64,000 nt of DNA, taken from NCBI RefSeq assembly GCF_042477335.2, contig NC_091257.1:48020501-48084500 (forward strand). The letters are read 5' to 3'. Position numbers and translations under genes: made by a program. The DNA is from Ovis canadensis. Its lineage: Eukaryota > Chordata > Mammalia > Artiodactyla > Bovidae. The notes beneath the pieces were generated by a model, which did not search any database, was not told the DNA's origin, and was given only the letters and a program-made list of their open reading frames with translations. Of the stretch, positions 35,053-46,456 are shown one piece after another; the first letter of the stretch is position 1; the number at the start of each line of letters is the position of its first letter.

Positions 35053-35127
35053 AATTACCACTCATACATGATATATTTACAGTTCTGGGAAATTACACCC
35101 ATACATGATATATTTACAGTTCCAGGA
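35053..35127. repeat. Short tandem duplication, two units of 37-38 bases
   Basis: Units 35053-35090 and 35091-35127 share atacatgatatatttacag and the flanking aattac. Two substitutions and one base indel separate them near the start, with further change at the end. Confidence 0.85.
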
Positions 35128-35334
35128 TCTTGAAAAAGACCACAACTCTTATAAAGATTGTGTTTATACAGCTTTGCCATTGTAAGTTACTTGATCACTT
35201 TGCGTATTTGTACAGCTGAACCCCAAAGGTAGGACACTCCTGCAAAAGGCTTAACTGGAATAGACATGTTATACCATGGTTAGGATTAGGGTGAGAGATA
35301 TGTCATTTTCTTGACTTAAAGATGTTCCTACATT

Positions 35335-36099
35335 ACCTGTCTATACTGCTCTCCACCCGGGTGCCCTTTCCCAATAAAATCTCTTGCATTGTCAGCACAT
35401 GTGCTCTTCGGACAATTCATTTCCGAGTGTTAGACAAGAGTCCAGTTTTGGGCCCTGGAAGGGATCCGCCTTCCTGCAACAAATGGCGACTCTGGTGGGA
35501 TTCTTCTTCGCTGAGACTGACACCCTGACCACTCGGGGTACTCAGGGGCCAGCTTACCTGCCAATGGACCAGACCCAGCGGCCGCAACTGGGACCCTTTT
35601 TTCCCTGGTCTCCTGACATGGACAACTGGCCAGAGTGTCCCGACCGGTAAGGAACAAGAGACCTTATTGACCTCTCTCCCCTCCCCTCTCTTTTCCCTCT
35701 CCTTAACCCTTCCTATCCTTCCCTGTTTTTCTAGTTCCCCACTTCTGGACGCAGGAATCTGGTCGAAGGGCCCTCAGCCTGAGCTGAAGATTGGAGATTG
35801 ATTACCTCCTATTGGCAGAGAACTCGAATTCTGGTTCTGGTCTGGTCTGATTTCTGGTAGGGCCGAGTTCCAGTCCTCCCTTCTCTGGAGGCCCAGGGAA
35901 AAGTCCCATAACGCCTGGGCATCTGAACGTGGCAGGAGACATCTGTAAGTCCACCCCTTTTGCCCCCCTCTCCCGCCTCCTCCCCCTTCTTTCAACCTGG
36001 CTTCCTTTCCTCCCTTGAAATCTTTGATGTTAGTACTTGGATCTGAAGTTCTGTGTCTCTATAGGAGGTTTTCTGAGAGACTGTACTCTTGTATTTAAG
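35335..36099 (+). mobile_element. ERV 5' LTR end with leader, provirus fragment
   Basis: The segment ctttcccaataaaatctc (polyadenylation signal) to cttcctgcaac is the R-U5 end of the same LTR family as the solo LTR at 12.8 kb. Three bases later lies TGGCGACTCTGGTGGGAT (35484-35501), which fits a tRNA-Arg primer-binding site. The pyrimidine-rich leader that follows includes a splice-donor-like ggtaagg at 35,646. The upstream U3 is missing or too diverged to see. No gag, pol or env frame is present; the fragment ends at a SINE. Confidence 0.72.
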
Positions 36100-36311
36100 G
36101 GATTCCCTGGTGATGCAGAGTTTAAAGCATCTGCCTGCAATGTGAGAGACCTGGGTTCGATCCCTGGGTCGGGAAGATCCCCTGGAGAAGGAAATGGCAA
36201 CCCACTCCAGTATTCTTGCCTGGAGAATCCCATGGACAGAGGAGCTTGGTAGGCTACAGTCCACAGGTCGCAAAGAGTTGGACACGACTGAGCGACTTCA
36301 CTTTCACTTTC
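36100..36311 (+). mobile_element. Bov-tA SINE
   Basis: Well-preserved copy: ggattccctggtgatgcag, B box ggttcgatccctggg, tail ctgagcgacttcactttc. Confidence 0.92.
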
Positions 36312-36884
36312 ATGATAAAATATCAGATCCTTTGCATGGTAATTATCATACTTCAGGGCCTCCAAAATAAGAGAGAAAATTGCATTACCTTTCCAGATAG
36401 GCTCTGTCCTGACTTCTAGTCTTCTGGGGTGACAGTAAAAAACAGAACTGAAAGGCAGGTGGGCAGAAAGTGTCTGAACTCCAGGAAGGTATTCACTGAG
36501 AATGGATTTCGAGTTGTCTACCTTGCAGTTCTGCTATTCAGAGATTTGGTTTCTTTTGTGTTTTTGATAAAAGAGGAGTGCACGGAAAGGCATAGACTGA
36601 CCATTCCTTACTGTATTTCTTTGCAGAAACAGACAGTATAAAGGCTTCCTAAGTGCCTTACAACATTGGTTTAGTGGATACTGTGATGCACCATTCAAGC
36701 TCCCAAGTTCCGCATTTTTGCCTGAGGTTGATGGCAGCTCACCATGTCTGTGGGAACTGCCCTGCACAGGGCAAGCTGCTTCATCTAAGATTAGGTTCCC
36801 TCTCCAGGGGCAGCCAGTATCCAATGATTGGCCCTCTATCTCAACAACTCCCATGGGTGGCTCTAGAGACTGTCATACAAGGTT
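36312..36884. other. No gene seen
   Basis: Unassigned. Frames on both strands overlap without domain evidence. Confidence 0.4.
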
Positions 36885-37490
36885 CAGAAAAACAAACATC
36901 ATACATTAATGCACACATGTGGAATCTAGGAAAATGGTACATATGAACTTATTTGCAAGGCAGAAACAGAGACACAGATGTGGAGAACAAATGTATGGAC
37001 GCCAAGGGGGGAGGGGAGGGGGAGGTAGGGTGGATTGGGAGATGGGGATTTATACGCTACCGATACTATGTACAATAAAATAGGTAACTAATGAGAACCT
37101 ACAGTAGAGCTCAGCAAACTCTACTCAGTGCTCTGTGGTGACTTAAATGGGAAAGAAATCTAAGGACGAGGGGATATATGTATGGTTGATTTACTTTGCT
37201 GTACAGCAGAAAATAACACAACATTGTAAAGCAACTATACTCCACTAACAAATAAATGTGTATGTGTGTGTTAGTTGCTCAGTCATATCCGACTCTTTGT
37301 GACCTACCAGGCTTCTCTGTCCATGGAATTCTGCAGGCAAGAATATTGGAGTGAATTGCCATTCCCTTTTCCAGAGGATCTTCCCGACCCAGGGATCGAA
37401 CCCTCATCTCCTGCATTGCAGGCAGATTCTTTACTGTTTGAGCTACAGGAAAGTCCTAATAAATAAATCAATAATTTTTTTTAAAAAACA
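36885..37490 (+). repeat. L1 3' UTR split by a Bov-tA SINE
   Basis: Sense L1 36885-37262 ends with acaacattgtaaagcaac and aaataaatg. A reverse Bov-tA occupies about 37265-37457. The L1-type A-rich tail follows to 37490. Confidence 0.85.
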
Positions 37491-38084
37491 ACTCTGACAG
37501 GCCATCCCTACTCCAGAGCTTTCCCATAAAATCACTTGAGGCCTCTTTTGAGCCAGCATCACAGGTCAACTCTGCTTAACCCTTCCGTAAGCAGTGCTGT
37601 CAAGAGTACTCCCTGCAAGCAAATTTCGGCCTCAGAGACTTCCCCCCTCAAACCCGACCTAAGACATAAAACAAAATTCTTTGGCAGAATTAAAGATGAC
37701 CATTTTTTATCTCATGGTAGATTATTGCTCAATTAACCTGGCTTGAATGAATGAACTGGCCACAGTCAAATTCCTGCTGGCTTTCCTGTGGATCAGTGTG
37801 TGGATCCTTTGGGGGTACAGACTTGGTTGTGTATATGTCCCTTTGAAAAGGAGTAAAAATATTTAAGCATTGTAGAATATATACAAGTCTGATATTTAAA
37901 AAATAATGTTTGTCAAATCATAGTAAATATATGAATGAATAGGAGAGACCCTTTAGTTTTTACTTTAGTTTCTACTTTCTCAATGATGTATATTTTCCTT
38001 GTAACACAATACATTGTTAATATCGAGTGACTCTCTGAATAAGAATGAAACTTTGGGCATTGAAGACATGACCAAGACGTACCT
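37491..38084. other. No gene seen
   Basis: Unassigned. Confidence 0.4.
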
Positions 38085-39116
38085 GGTCCTGTAGCGATGT
38101 AGATGAACCTAGAATCAGTCATACAGAGTGAAGTAAGTCAGAAAGAGAAAAATAAATATTGTATATTAACACATATATATGGAATCTAGAAAAATTTTAC
38201 AGATGAACCTATCTGCAGGGCAGGAATAGAGATGCTGACATAGAGAATGGACTTTTGGACACAGCAGGGGAAGGAGCTGCTGCTGCTGCTGCTAAGTCGC
38301 TTCAGTCATGTCTGACTCTGTGCGACCCCATAGACGGCAGCCCACCAAGGCTCCCCCGTCCCTGGGAGAGGGTGGGATAAATTGAGAGAGTAGCATTGAC
38401 ATATATACACTGCTGCTGCTGTTGCTGCTAAGTCGCTTCAGTCATGTGCGACCCCATAGCTGGCAGCCCACAAGGCTCCGCCGTCCCTGGGATTCTCCAG
38501 GCAAGAACTCTGGAGTGGGTTGCCATTTCCTTCTCCAATGCATGAAAGTGAAAAGTGAAAGTGAAGTCGCTCAGTTGTATCCGACTCTTCAAGACCCCGT
38601 GGACTGCAGCCTACCAGGCTCCTCCGTCCATGGGAGTTTCCAGGCAAGAGTACTAGAGTGGGGTGCCAGTGCCTTCTCCGATATATACATTACTGTGCAT
38701 AAAATAGATGGCTAGTGGGAAGCTGCCGTATAGCACCGGGAGCTCCGCTCAGTACCCTGTACTGACCCAGAGGAGTGAGCTGGAGAGAGTAGGAGGAAGA
38801 CTCAAGAGTCAGGGGACGTATATATACTTACAGCTGATTAACGTTGTCATACAACAGAAACTAATACAACATTGTAAAGCAACTATGTGCTCAGTTGCTC
38901 AGTCATGGACTGTAGCCTGCCAGGCTCCTCAGTCGGTGGAATTTGCCAGGCAAGAATACTGGAGCAAGTTGCCATTTCTTCCTCTAGGTGGTCTTCCCAA
39001 CCCAGGGACTGAACCCTCATCTCCTGTGTCTCCTGCATTGGCAGGCGGATTCTTTACCACTGTGCCACCTGGGAAGCCCAAAGCAATTATACTCCAGTTA
39101 AACAACAAAAAAAAGA
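38085..39116 (+). repeat. L1 3' UTR broken by three SINEs
   Basis: Sense L1 pieces at about 38085-38273, 38367-38411, 38681-38886 and 39080-39116 are separated by a partial Bov-A2 (38274-38366, with GCT units), a Bov-A2 (38412-38680; TSD atatataca(c/t)t) and a Bov-tA (38887-39079; TSD aaagcaa(c/t)tat at 38876-38886 and 39080-39090). All three SINEs are reversed. Confidence 0.88.
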
Positions 39117-39543
39117 TAGACCTGGTCAAACCATGGTTTATCCAGCCCAATGTTCTGGAAGATTCTGTGAAAGATCTTGACAGTCATTCCTGACATTGAC
39201 TTCAAAGTGTCAGGAAGTTTACCCCAAATATGTATGCTTTGTGCTGTCATGGCCCTGCTTTTACATAACCTATTTCTGTGATATATACTTATTCTAAATC
39301 CCCCACTAGACTAGGACTTCCTCAGTGGGAAATTATTTACATCTGTATCCCTCCCCTCTTAAGCACAGTGATTAATAGGCCCCTATTGAATTCCAGTTTC
39401 AATCAACACAGGATTTATTAGCACTTATGAGATCCTGGGCACCAAGCTAAACATTGTTTGAGAAAATGAGTCACAGTTAACTACCACCCAGGAACTTATT
39501 AAATACCTGGGGTTATAACACACTTAAACAGCTGGAGACCATT
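39117..39543. other. No gene seen
   Basis: Unassigned. Confidence 0.4.
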
Positions 39544-39758
39544 TGTTGTTGTTGTTTAGTCACTAAGTTGTGTTTGACTCTTTTTCAACCCCAGGGACTA
39601 TAGCCCACCAGGCTCCTCTGTCTGTGGAATTACCAAGGCAAGCATACTGGAGTGAGTTGTTATTTCCTTCCCCAGGGAATGTTCCTGACCCAGGGATCAA
39701 ACACTTGTCTCCTGATTGGCAGGCAAATTCTTTACTACTGAGCCACTTGGAAGCCCTA
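39544..39758 (-). mobile_element. Bov-tA SINE
   Basis: Reverse copy with GTT tail repeats at its 3' end, ending in gagccacttggaagccc. Confidence 0.88.
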
Positions 39759-40404
39759 GAGTCCATTTAATGGTGGCCAATCAAATATGGTAGGTGAAAT
39801 ATTCACAGTAATCTTTGATTTATTCTGATGCTCCAGTCAAGTAACAGTACAGAAATGCAAAAACCCTAAAGCCACTAATGTAGAGAAAACTTGAGAAAAG
39901 ATCATTGGCAAACAGGATTTCAGTGAAACGTTGGAAGTGTGTAACTGCCTAAAAAGCTGGAAGATGGCTAAAACCTAAGCTATCAGGGCAGAAAGCCAAG
40001 AAGTCAGTCATTTTCCATACAGAATACTACCAGGAAGCTTGCAGACACAAGGAGGGAGGGCTGTAGGGTAAAGCTGAAAACAGGAAAATTTATTTGGCAG
40101 TTTATATAGGGATCTGTTAAAATGCAACTCCCCCAACCAAAGAGCCAGAAGATTGCAGCCTTCCCAACACAACAGAGGGAAGGAAGCTCACTGTGGAGAA
40201 GTTGAACCAGGAAATCCGTGGATTCGGGGACACCAGACTCAACTGAAAAGAAGGGTGAGTCTGACTGAAAACAGGGAAACAAAATAAAGTTTGCAAACTG
40301 AATGCTGACATCCCTCAAACTTACTCACCCTGATGAAAAGTGGCCACCAGACTCACGTTGACCTCATAAGAAACTGGAGAATTCCTCTCTTAGGAAACCA
40401 GTCC
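39759..40404. other. No gene seen
   Basis: Unassigned. The 104-codon minus-strand frame at 40004-40318 has no domain. Confidence 0.4.
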
Positions 40405-40419
40405 AAAAGAAATGTCTAC

Positions 40420-40626
40420 ATTGGACTTCCCTAGCGCAGTGGATAAGAATCCGCCTGCCAATGTAGGGAACACGGGTTTGATCCCTGGCCAGGGAAGATT
40501 CCACACGCCACAGAGCAACTAAAGGCCTGCACCACAACTGCTGAAGCCCATGCACCCCAACTAGAGAGCAGCCCCTTCTCTCTGAACTAGAGAAAGACCC
40601 AGCAAAGCTGCCCCCACCCCCAACAG
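40420..40626 (+). mobile_element. CHR-type SINE with TSD
   Basis: Head ggacttccctagcgcagtgg and the B-box-like ggtttgatccctggcc. The 15-base TSD aaaagaaatgt(c/g)tac is at 40405-40419 and 40627-40641. Confidence 0.88.
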
Positions 40627-40641
40627 AAAAGAAATGTGTAC

Positions 40642-41544
40642 GTAAAGTGACACCTTAGAGTTTTCCTGATGAAATAGGGCCTGCCCAGTCCCACAGTGGT
40701 GAAAGCCATCAATCTCCAAACTCTGCTCACGTGTACAGAGCTTCTGAGTGTTTCTCACTCAACATATTAGGACACCAAGGGCTACCACATGTTTGAGAAA
40801 ATCCTCTAACATGACTGACAGGGACCAAAACAAATCACAGAGAATATTTAGAAAACTAAAAACAAAACAGAGTTTCAGAATAAGAGAAGATACTGTTCTA
40901 TCAAGCAAGAAGTGATTTCACTAAAAAATCCATTTGCAGAATAAAAATTCAGAAAATTATGTCTATATACATATATAACCAACAGAACAGTTGAAAGTAA
41001 AGTTGAGAGAATCTCTCAAAAAGGAGAACAAAAACCAAGGAAATGGAAAATAGGAAAGAAAAGAGAAGTATAGATGAAATGATACTAAAAACGTGCCTGG
41101 AAGAAAATGCAGATCCTGCGCAAATGATCAGGCTCAGGAAGAATCAGACTTCTCCACCACAACAGGAGCCAGCAGACAGTGGACAAATGCCTTCAAACTG
41201 TCAAGGGTAGCTTTTTTCTTCCAATGAAGATTTGGAATGCATCATCAGCAAACAACTGGGGAAAAATAAGGCAATTATTAACTCTAGGAACAACAAAAAG
41301 TTGTACAAGACAGGAAATGTAATAATGGTATACTACATGGCTAAGCTGTGAATAATGATTACTTCGAATGTAAACGTGGCCTACTAATTTTAAAATGGTG
41401 ACAAATACATTGGAAAGATGAAAAGGAAGAAAATGTGTGTGTTGATTCTGATGAAGGGCAGTGTAAAGGAGTTAGGACTTCATTTAACAATAAAAAATAA
41501 TAAACCAATAAACAACAGTAAAAGAATGTTATTTAGAAATATGA
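40642..41544 (+). repeat. Probable ancient L1 (L1M-like), low certainty
   Basis: The stretch cagtggacaaatgccttcaa recalls the 3' part of old L1M elements. The rest (40,642-41,040) is unassigned. No gene is seen. Confidence 0.3.
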
Positions 41545-42320
41545 AGGGATTATCATACAAAGTAAGCCAAAGACAAATATCGTATGATATCACTTATATG
41601 TGGAGTCTTAAAAGATACGAATGAACTTACTTACAAAACAGAAAGAGACTCACAGATATAGAAAACAAACTTAAAGTTACCAAAGGGGAAAGGGAGGGAG
41701 GAAGGTTAAATTAGGAGTTTGGAATTAACATATACACACAGTTCAGTTCAGTTCAGTTCAGTCGCTCAGTCGTGTCCGACTCTTTGTGACCCCATGAATT
41801 GCAGCACATCAGGCCTCTCTGTCCATCACCAACTCCCGGAGTTCACTCAGACTTAACGTCCATCAACTTGGTGTTGCCATCCAGCCATCTCATCCTCTGT
41901 CGTCCCCTTTTCCTCCTGCCCCCAGTCCCTCCCAGCATCAGAGTCTTTTCCAATGAGTCAACTGTTTGCATCAGGTGGCCAAAGTACTGGAGTTTCAGCT
42001 TTAGCACCATTCCTTCCAAAGAACACCCAGGGCTGATCTCCTTTAGAATGGACTGGTTGGATCTCCTTGCAGTCCAAGGGACTCTCAAGAGTCTTCTCCA
42101 ACACCACAGTTCAAAAGCATCAATTCTTCGGCGCTCAGCTTTCTTCACAGTCCAACTCTCACATCCATACATGACCACTGGAAAAACCATAGCCTTGACT
42201 AGACAGACCTATATATATATATAATAGATAACCAATAACCAACAAGCATCTACTGTAAACACAGGGTATTATTGAGTACAAAATACTCAATATTTAGTAA
42301 TACTGTATAAGGAGAAAGAA
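41545..42320 (+). repeat. L1 3' UTR split by a BovB
   Basis: Sense L1 at 41545-41740 (tgatatcacttatatgtgg, actcacagatatagaaaac) and about 42211-42320 (ataatagataacc, tactcaatatttagtaata). The BovB between them spans 41741-42210. Confidence 0.82.
41741..42210 (-). mobile_element. BovB LINE, 5'-truncated 3' end
   Basis: Reverse BovB from five GTTCA repeats to the region coding [12 protein letters not shown]. An open frame crosses most of it, as expected for a recent copy. Confidence 0.9.
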
Positions 42321-42323
42321 TCT

Positions 42324-42403
42324 AGTTCCCTGATCAGGGATTGAACCCAGGCCCATGCATTGGGAGCATGGAGTCTTAGCCACTAGACCACCAGGGAAAT
42401 CCC
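42324..42403 (-). mobile_element. CHR-type SINE fragment
   Basis: Reverse head region: agttccctgatcagggattg to ccaccagggaaatccc. Confidence 0.75.
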
Positions 42404-42456
42404 AGGAATAGGTATGTATTTGTTTGTTTCATTAAATATGAGACAAATTTTCCAAT

Positions 42457-42800
42457 TGTTCAGTCACTAACTTGTGTCTGACTCTGACACCCCATGGACT
42501 GCAGCACACCAGCCTTCCCTGTCCTTCACTATCTCCCAGAATTTGCTCAAGCTCATGTCCATTGATTCAGTGATGCCATCCAACCATCTCATCCTCTGTC
42601 CCACCCATCTCCTCCTGCCCTCACTCTTTCCCAGCATCAAGGTCTTTTCCAATTAATCAGTTCTTTGCATCAGATGGCCAAAGTATTGGAGCTCCAGCTT
42701 CAACATCAGTCCTTTCAATGAATATTCAGGACTGATTTCCTTTAGGATTGACTGGTTTCATCTCCTTGCTGTCCACGGGACCCTCAAGAGTCTTCTCCAG
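42457..42800 (-). mobile_element. BovB LINE 3' end, diverged
   Basis: Reverse BovB, more degenerate than the neighbour at 41.7 kb: gttcagtcactaacttgtg to gagtcttctccagcatg. Confidence 0.85.
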
Positions 42801-42954
42801 CATGTCATAAACAGTGGTTATATTCTCAGACCCCCTCCAACTATTTAAAATTAATCTACAATGTAATCCAACCTAAATGCATTTATTATACATAAGCAAT
42901 ATTTTATAGAACTATTTCCAGGAGATAAATTTTAGGTTCCAAGCTGTAGGTAAA

Positions 42955-43640
42955 TACTCCAGTTATCTTTTGCTATATAACAAGTTTTTGAAACTGAGTA
43001 GTTTAGGGACTTCCCTGGTAGCCCAGTGATTAAGAATCTGCCTTCCGGTGTGGGAGACATAGGTTTGATCCCTGTTTAGGGAGCTAAGATCTCACATACA
43101 GTGGGGCAACTGAGCCCATGTACCGCAAGTACTGAGTCTGAAGGCCTCAAAGAAACATCCCACATGATGCAACGAACATCCAGTACAGCAAAAAAAAAAG
43201 AAAAAAAAACACTTTTAAAAAAAGAAATCGAGTAGCTTAAACAATAACCATTTTATTACATCTCATGATTTCATGGGTCAGGAATTTGGGCAGGCCTCAG
43301 CTGGGTGATTCTTCTGCTCCAAGGGTTCCAACTGGGATTACTCACTGGTACTCAACTGTCGAGTGTGCTGGTCTGGACAGTTCAAGGTTCCTCCCTTGTC
43401 TGATGCCTGGGTGGGGATGGCTGGAAGGTTGGGATCAGCTGGGTCTATTGACTCTGACATGGTACTCTCTTTGTAATTGGTCTTCTCACGTGACATGTTA
43501 AAATTCCTCAAAAGAGTGTTTCAAGAGACCTAAGCGGAAGCTACAAGACTTCTCACCTAGTTTCAGATAGCATGCAATATCATACTTCTACCACCTTGTA
43601 CTGGTTCCAAGTGAGTTAAAAGAACTACCAAGATTCAAGA
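42955..43640. repeat. Old mammalian repeat split by a CHR SINE
   Basis: Pieces 42955-43006 and about 43226-43640 share the arrangement actgagtagttta, then tgatttcatgggtcaggaat and ggcctcagctgggtgattc, typical of an ancient interspersed repeat. The CHR SINE (43007-43225) is flanked by similar 16-base copies at 42991-43006 and 43226-43241. I cannot name the host family with certainty. Confidence 0.5.
43007..43225 (+). mobile_element. CHR-type SINE
   Basis: Head gggacttccctggtagccc, long body, end in a run of A interrupted by G. Confidence 0.85.
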
Positions 43641-43647
43641 AGAGAGT

Positions 43648-43998
43648 GGGGACTTCCCTAGTGGTCCAGGGATTAAGAATCTGCCTTGTAATGCAGGAGA
43701 TTTGTATTCAATCTCTGGTCCGGGAACTAAGATCCTGCCTGCTGCAGGGCAACTAAGCCCACATGCCACAACTAGAGAGTCTGTTCGCCACAACTAGAGA
43801 GTCTGTTCGCCACAACGAAAGATAGGCCTGCGACCCCTTGGAGAAGCGCATGGCAACCCAGTGTTCTTGCCTGGAGAACCCCATGGACAGGGGAGCCTGG
43901 TGGGCTACAGTCTATAGGATTACACAGAGTGAGACATGGCTGAACAACTTAGCACACACACATGCACCACCAAATAAATAAGTGAATAGATAAAAAAA
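43648..43998 (+). mobile_element. CHR-type SINE with tandem unit and Bov-tA insert
   Basis: CHR head ggggacttccctagtggtcc. A perfect 22-base tandem duplication lies at 43766-43809. A 5'-truncated Bov-tA is inserted at about 43830-43965, and the A-rich tail follows to 43998. Confidence 0.8.
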
Positions 43999-44361
43999 GA
44001 TTCAAGGAAAATGGCTGCATAACAATGAGATACAAGTAGGCATGGATCACTAGAGCACCATCTTTGGAGGCTACCTCCACAATGGAGATTTAATGCTCTA
44101 AATCTGTATAGGTGAAATACCGCTCACATTTTCATAAGAAAAAAATTATGTTAGTGAGTCTCAAACTGTAGTCTTACGGAAACCTACTGTCTCACTGTTG
44201 ATGTTGAATTATGTTGATCTTTCATATATTTGGAATAAAAACTGAGATGAATCATTTTTTAAAAATCAATCTTTTGTTTCCCTATGAAAATATTACTTAA
44301 ACCCTATTGTTTGATATTCCTCACTTGTGTGATGGAACAATTTTTTGAAATATTTTGTTTT
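43999..44361. other. No gene seen
   Basis: Unassigned. Confidence 0.4.
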
Positions 44362-44492
44362 TGGGAATTCCTTGGTGGTCCAGTGATTAAAACAGTGTGT
44401 TTACTGCCAGGACCCAGGTTCAGGCCCCTTGAGGAACTATTAATAAGACCCTGCAAGCCACTTTGTGTGGCCAAAAAACAAGAAAAAGAAAC
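44362..44492 (+). mobile_element. CHR-type SINE
   Basis: Head gggaattccttggtggtcc, tail tgtggccaaaaaacaag. Confidence 0.8.
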
Positions 44493-44949
44493 ATTTTGTT
44501 TTTCACATAGCCTTTTTTCCTTCCTGGTTCTGTGTGGAGTCAGGCTCTTTGCGCTCACTCGCCTAGAAGTGGGGTGTGTGTCAGATTCCAAAGCAGAAAG
44601 CTCTCGTAGATACTTCCCTTTCTGGATTTTGTTTTCATAAAGCCTGAGCTTCCAGAATCTGTCGTGCACAAAGAGGAAAGAGGTGAGAGTTGAAAGGCAA
44701 CTAAAGGACGCTGAACAGCAGAGCTTCCCAGAGCTTCACAGCTTAGCCCTTCCGTCCACCTCGTTTCTCTCACCAGACCTGTGAAACCACCCAAGTCACT
44801 TCTTTGTATCCTCTACTCCATGGAGCAGTCTGAAAATCACAGCTGTAGAACAATCATTGCTCAGATCTGAGTTGGGGAACAACTGGGAATGGTGGAATGG
44901 AAGTTGAGGAACTTCAGGTACACAGATGCCCATGTTTCTCTTCTGTAGA
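44493..44949. other. No gene seen
   Basis: Unassigned. Confidence 0.4.
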
Positions 44950-45072
44950 TTTTTAAAAAATTATTTAATTGGAGGCTAATTACAATATTGTAGTGGTTTT
45001 TGCCATACATTGACATGAATCAGCCATGGGTGTACATATGTCCCCCATTCTGAACCCCCCTCCCACCTCTGA
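44950..45072 (-). repeat. Ruminant L1 3' end
   Basis: The sequence ttaattggaggctaattac, then catgaatcagccatggg and a C-rich end, is the antisense 3' end of a younger ruminant L1 subfamily than the other pieces here. Confidence 0.72.
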
Positions 45073-45954
45073 GATGAAGAAAACAGTGGAGTTACAGGTG
45101 ACTGGAACTGTTTAAGCCTGGAAGTATGGAAGAATGTTGATGCTGATCATCAAAAACGGAGAGCTGAGTAGTTGTACTCACTATTAGCAGGGAGTAATTT
45201 CATCTTTGGAATACTAATAAATCTGAGGTTAACGGAAAGCATCCTAAACAAGGTGGCCTGCACACAGCTGGAGAGATGGGAACGTCACTCAGGTGAAAAG
45301 CTCAGGGCTATAGAGAAGAGACCCCAGCAGTTGTTGAAGTGAGCTCCAACAGCAAAGAGCAGAAGACTGAGGACAGAACCTTAATGAGATCCTGCTACAA
45401 AGGTTGAAAATCGGTGACCCGCGGGCTACAACCACCTTCTTCTTTGACTATTGCTTTCTTACTGAAAACGTTGTTCTTTAATATCATAGACTGTCAGAAA
45501 CTGCCACCCAGAGTTACATCAGTAAGAAGAGAATATTCCATTCTTACCTAAGATTTTAGGACACAGAGAGGTAGCCTCGATTGATTCTCAAGCCAGGTGC
45601 AGAGCTGTGGAAAAGGGGTTTCTGGAGACAATACTCCACATCTATCTTAACTTTGTAGTTAAAAGGAAACAAGACTTTTTGGGTACACTTGTAGTCCAGA
45701 TCTGGTATCACACAGCAGTGCTTTGTTGGAACCAATCAAAATACAGATTCATTTAAATTTACCTAAACGCCACAATTTCCCCAAAGCTCTGTAACAACTC
45801 CATCCTTTTCTGTGTTTGGTGCGATGTCCCAAGATGCCTAAGGTGTGAACTCTTCCCCCTTTGCTGTGGATCAATAAACCTGAATCTTAGACTGGATTCA
45901 TTTCTGCAGACATTAGCATGATCAGGGGAGGACAGAGAACAACTGGAGGCTCTC
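45073..45954. other. No gene; possible LTR-like part
   Basis: At about 45,700-45,900 a polyadenylation signal (gtggatcaataaacctg) follows a short GC-mixed stretch, as in an LTR. There is no second LTR and no TSD. The remainder is unassigned. Confidence 0.3.
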
Positions 45955-45963
45955 ATAGTACAC

Positions 45964-46304
45964 TCCTTTAGGATTGATTGGTTTGATCTCCTTGCTGTCC
46001 AGCAGACTCTCAAGAGTCCTCTCCAGTCAATCCTAAAGGAAATCAATCCTGAATATTCACTGGAAGGACTAAAGCTGAAACTCTAATATTTTGGCCACTT
46101 GATCCGAAGAGCTGACTCATTGGGAAAGACCCTGATGCTGGGAAAGATTGAGGGCAGGAGAAGGTAGCGGCAGAGGATGAGATGGTTGGACAGCATTACT
46201 GATTCATTGGACATCACTTTGAGCAAACTCCAGGAGATATTGAAGGACAGGGAAGGCTGGGGTGCTTCAGGCTGCAGAGTCCCACACGACTTAGCGACTA
46301 AACA
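45964..46304 (+). mobile_element. BovB LINE with 5' inversion
   Basis: Bases 45964 to about 46025 are reverse BovB (tcctttaggattgattgg to agagtcctctccag). From about 46025 the element runs forward (tcaatcctaaaggaaatcaa) to its 3' end. The arms share about 17 bases in opposite orientation. Flanks atagta(c/t)ac at 45955-45963 and 46305-46313 look like the TSD. Confidence 0.85.
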
Positions 46305-46315
46305 ATAGTATACGC

Positions 46316-46456
46316 CTCTTTTTTTTTTTTTTTTTAATTTTTGGCCACGCTGCAGCAGCATGTTGGGTGGGATCTTAGTTTCTCCACGTGGGATGGAACC
46401 CCTGCCCCCTGCATTGCAAGACGGATTCTTAACTACTGGAGCACTAGGTAAGTCCT
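46316..46456 (-). mobile_element. CHR-type SINE
   Basis: Reverse copy with a long T-run (about 46,318-46,335), ggccacgctgcagcagcatg and head remnant gagcactaggtaagtcc. It is the last repeat before the KIF5B promoter. Confidence 0.8.

Noticed and set aside
36100-36311. tRNA-like B box (ggttcgatccctggg) as a tRNA gene
   Set aside because: It belongs to a Bov-tA SINE head. No cloverleaf or anticodon arm can be formed. The same holds for the CHR SINEs.
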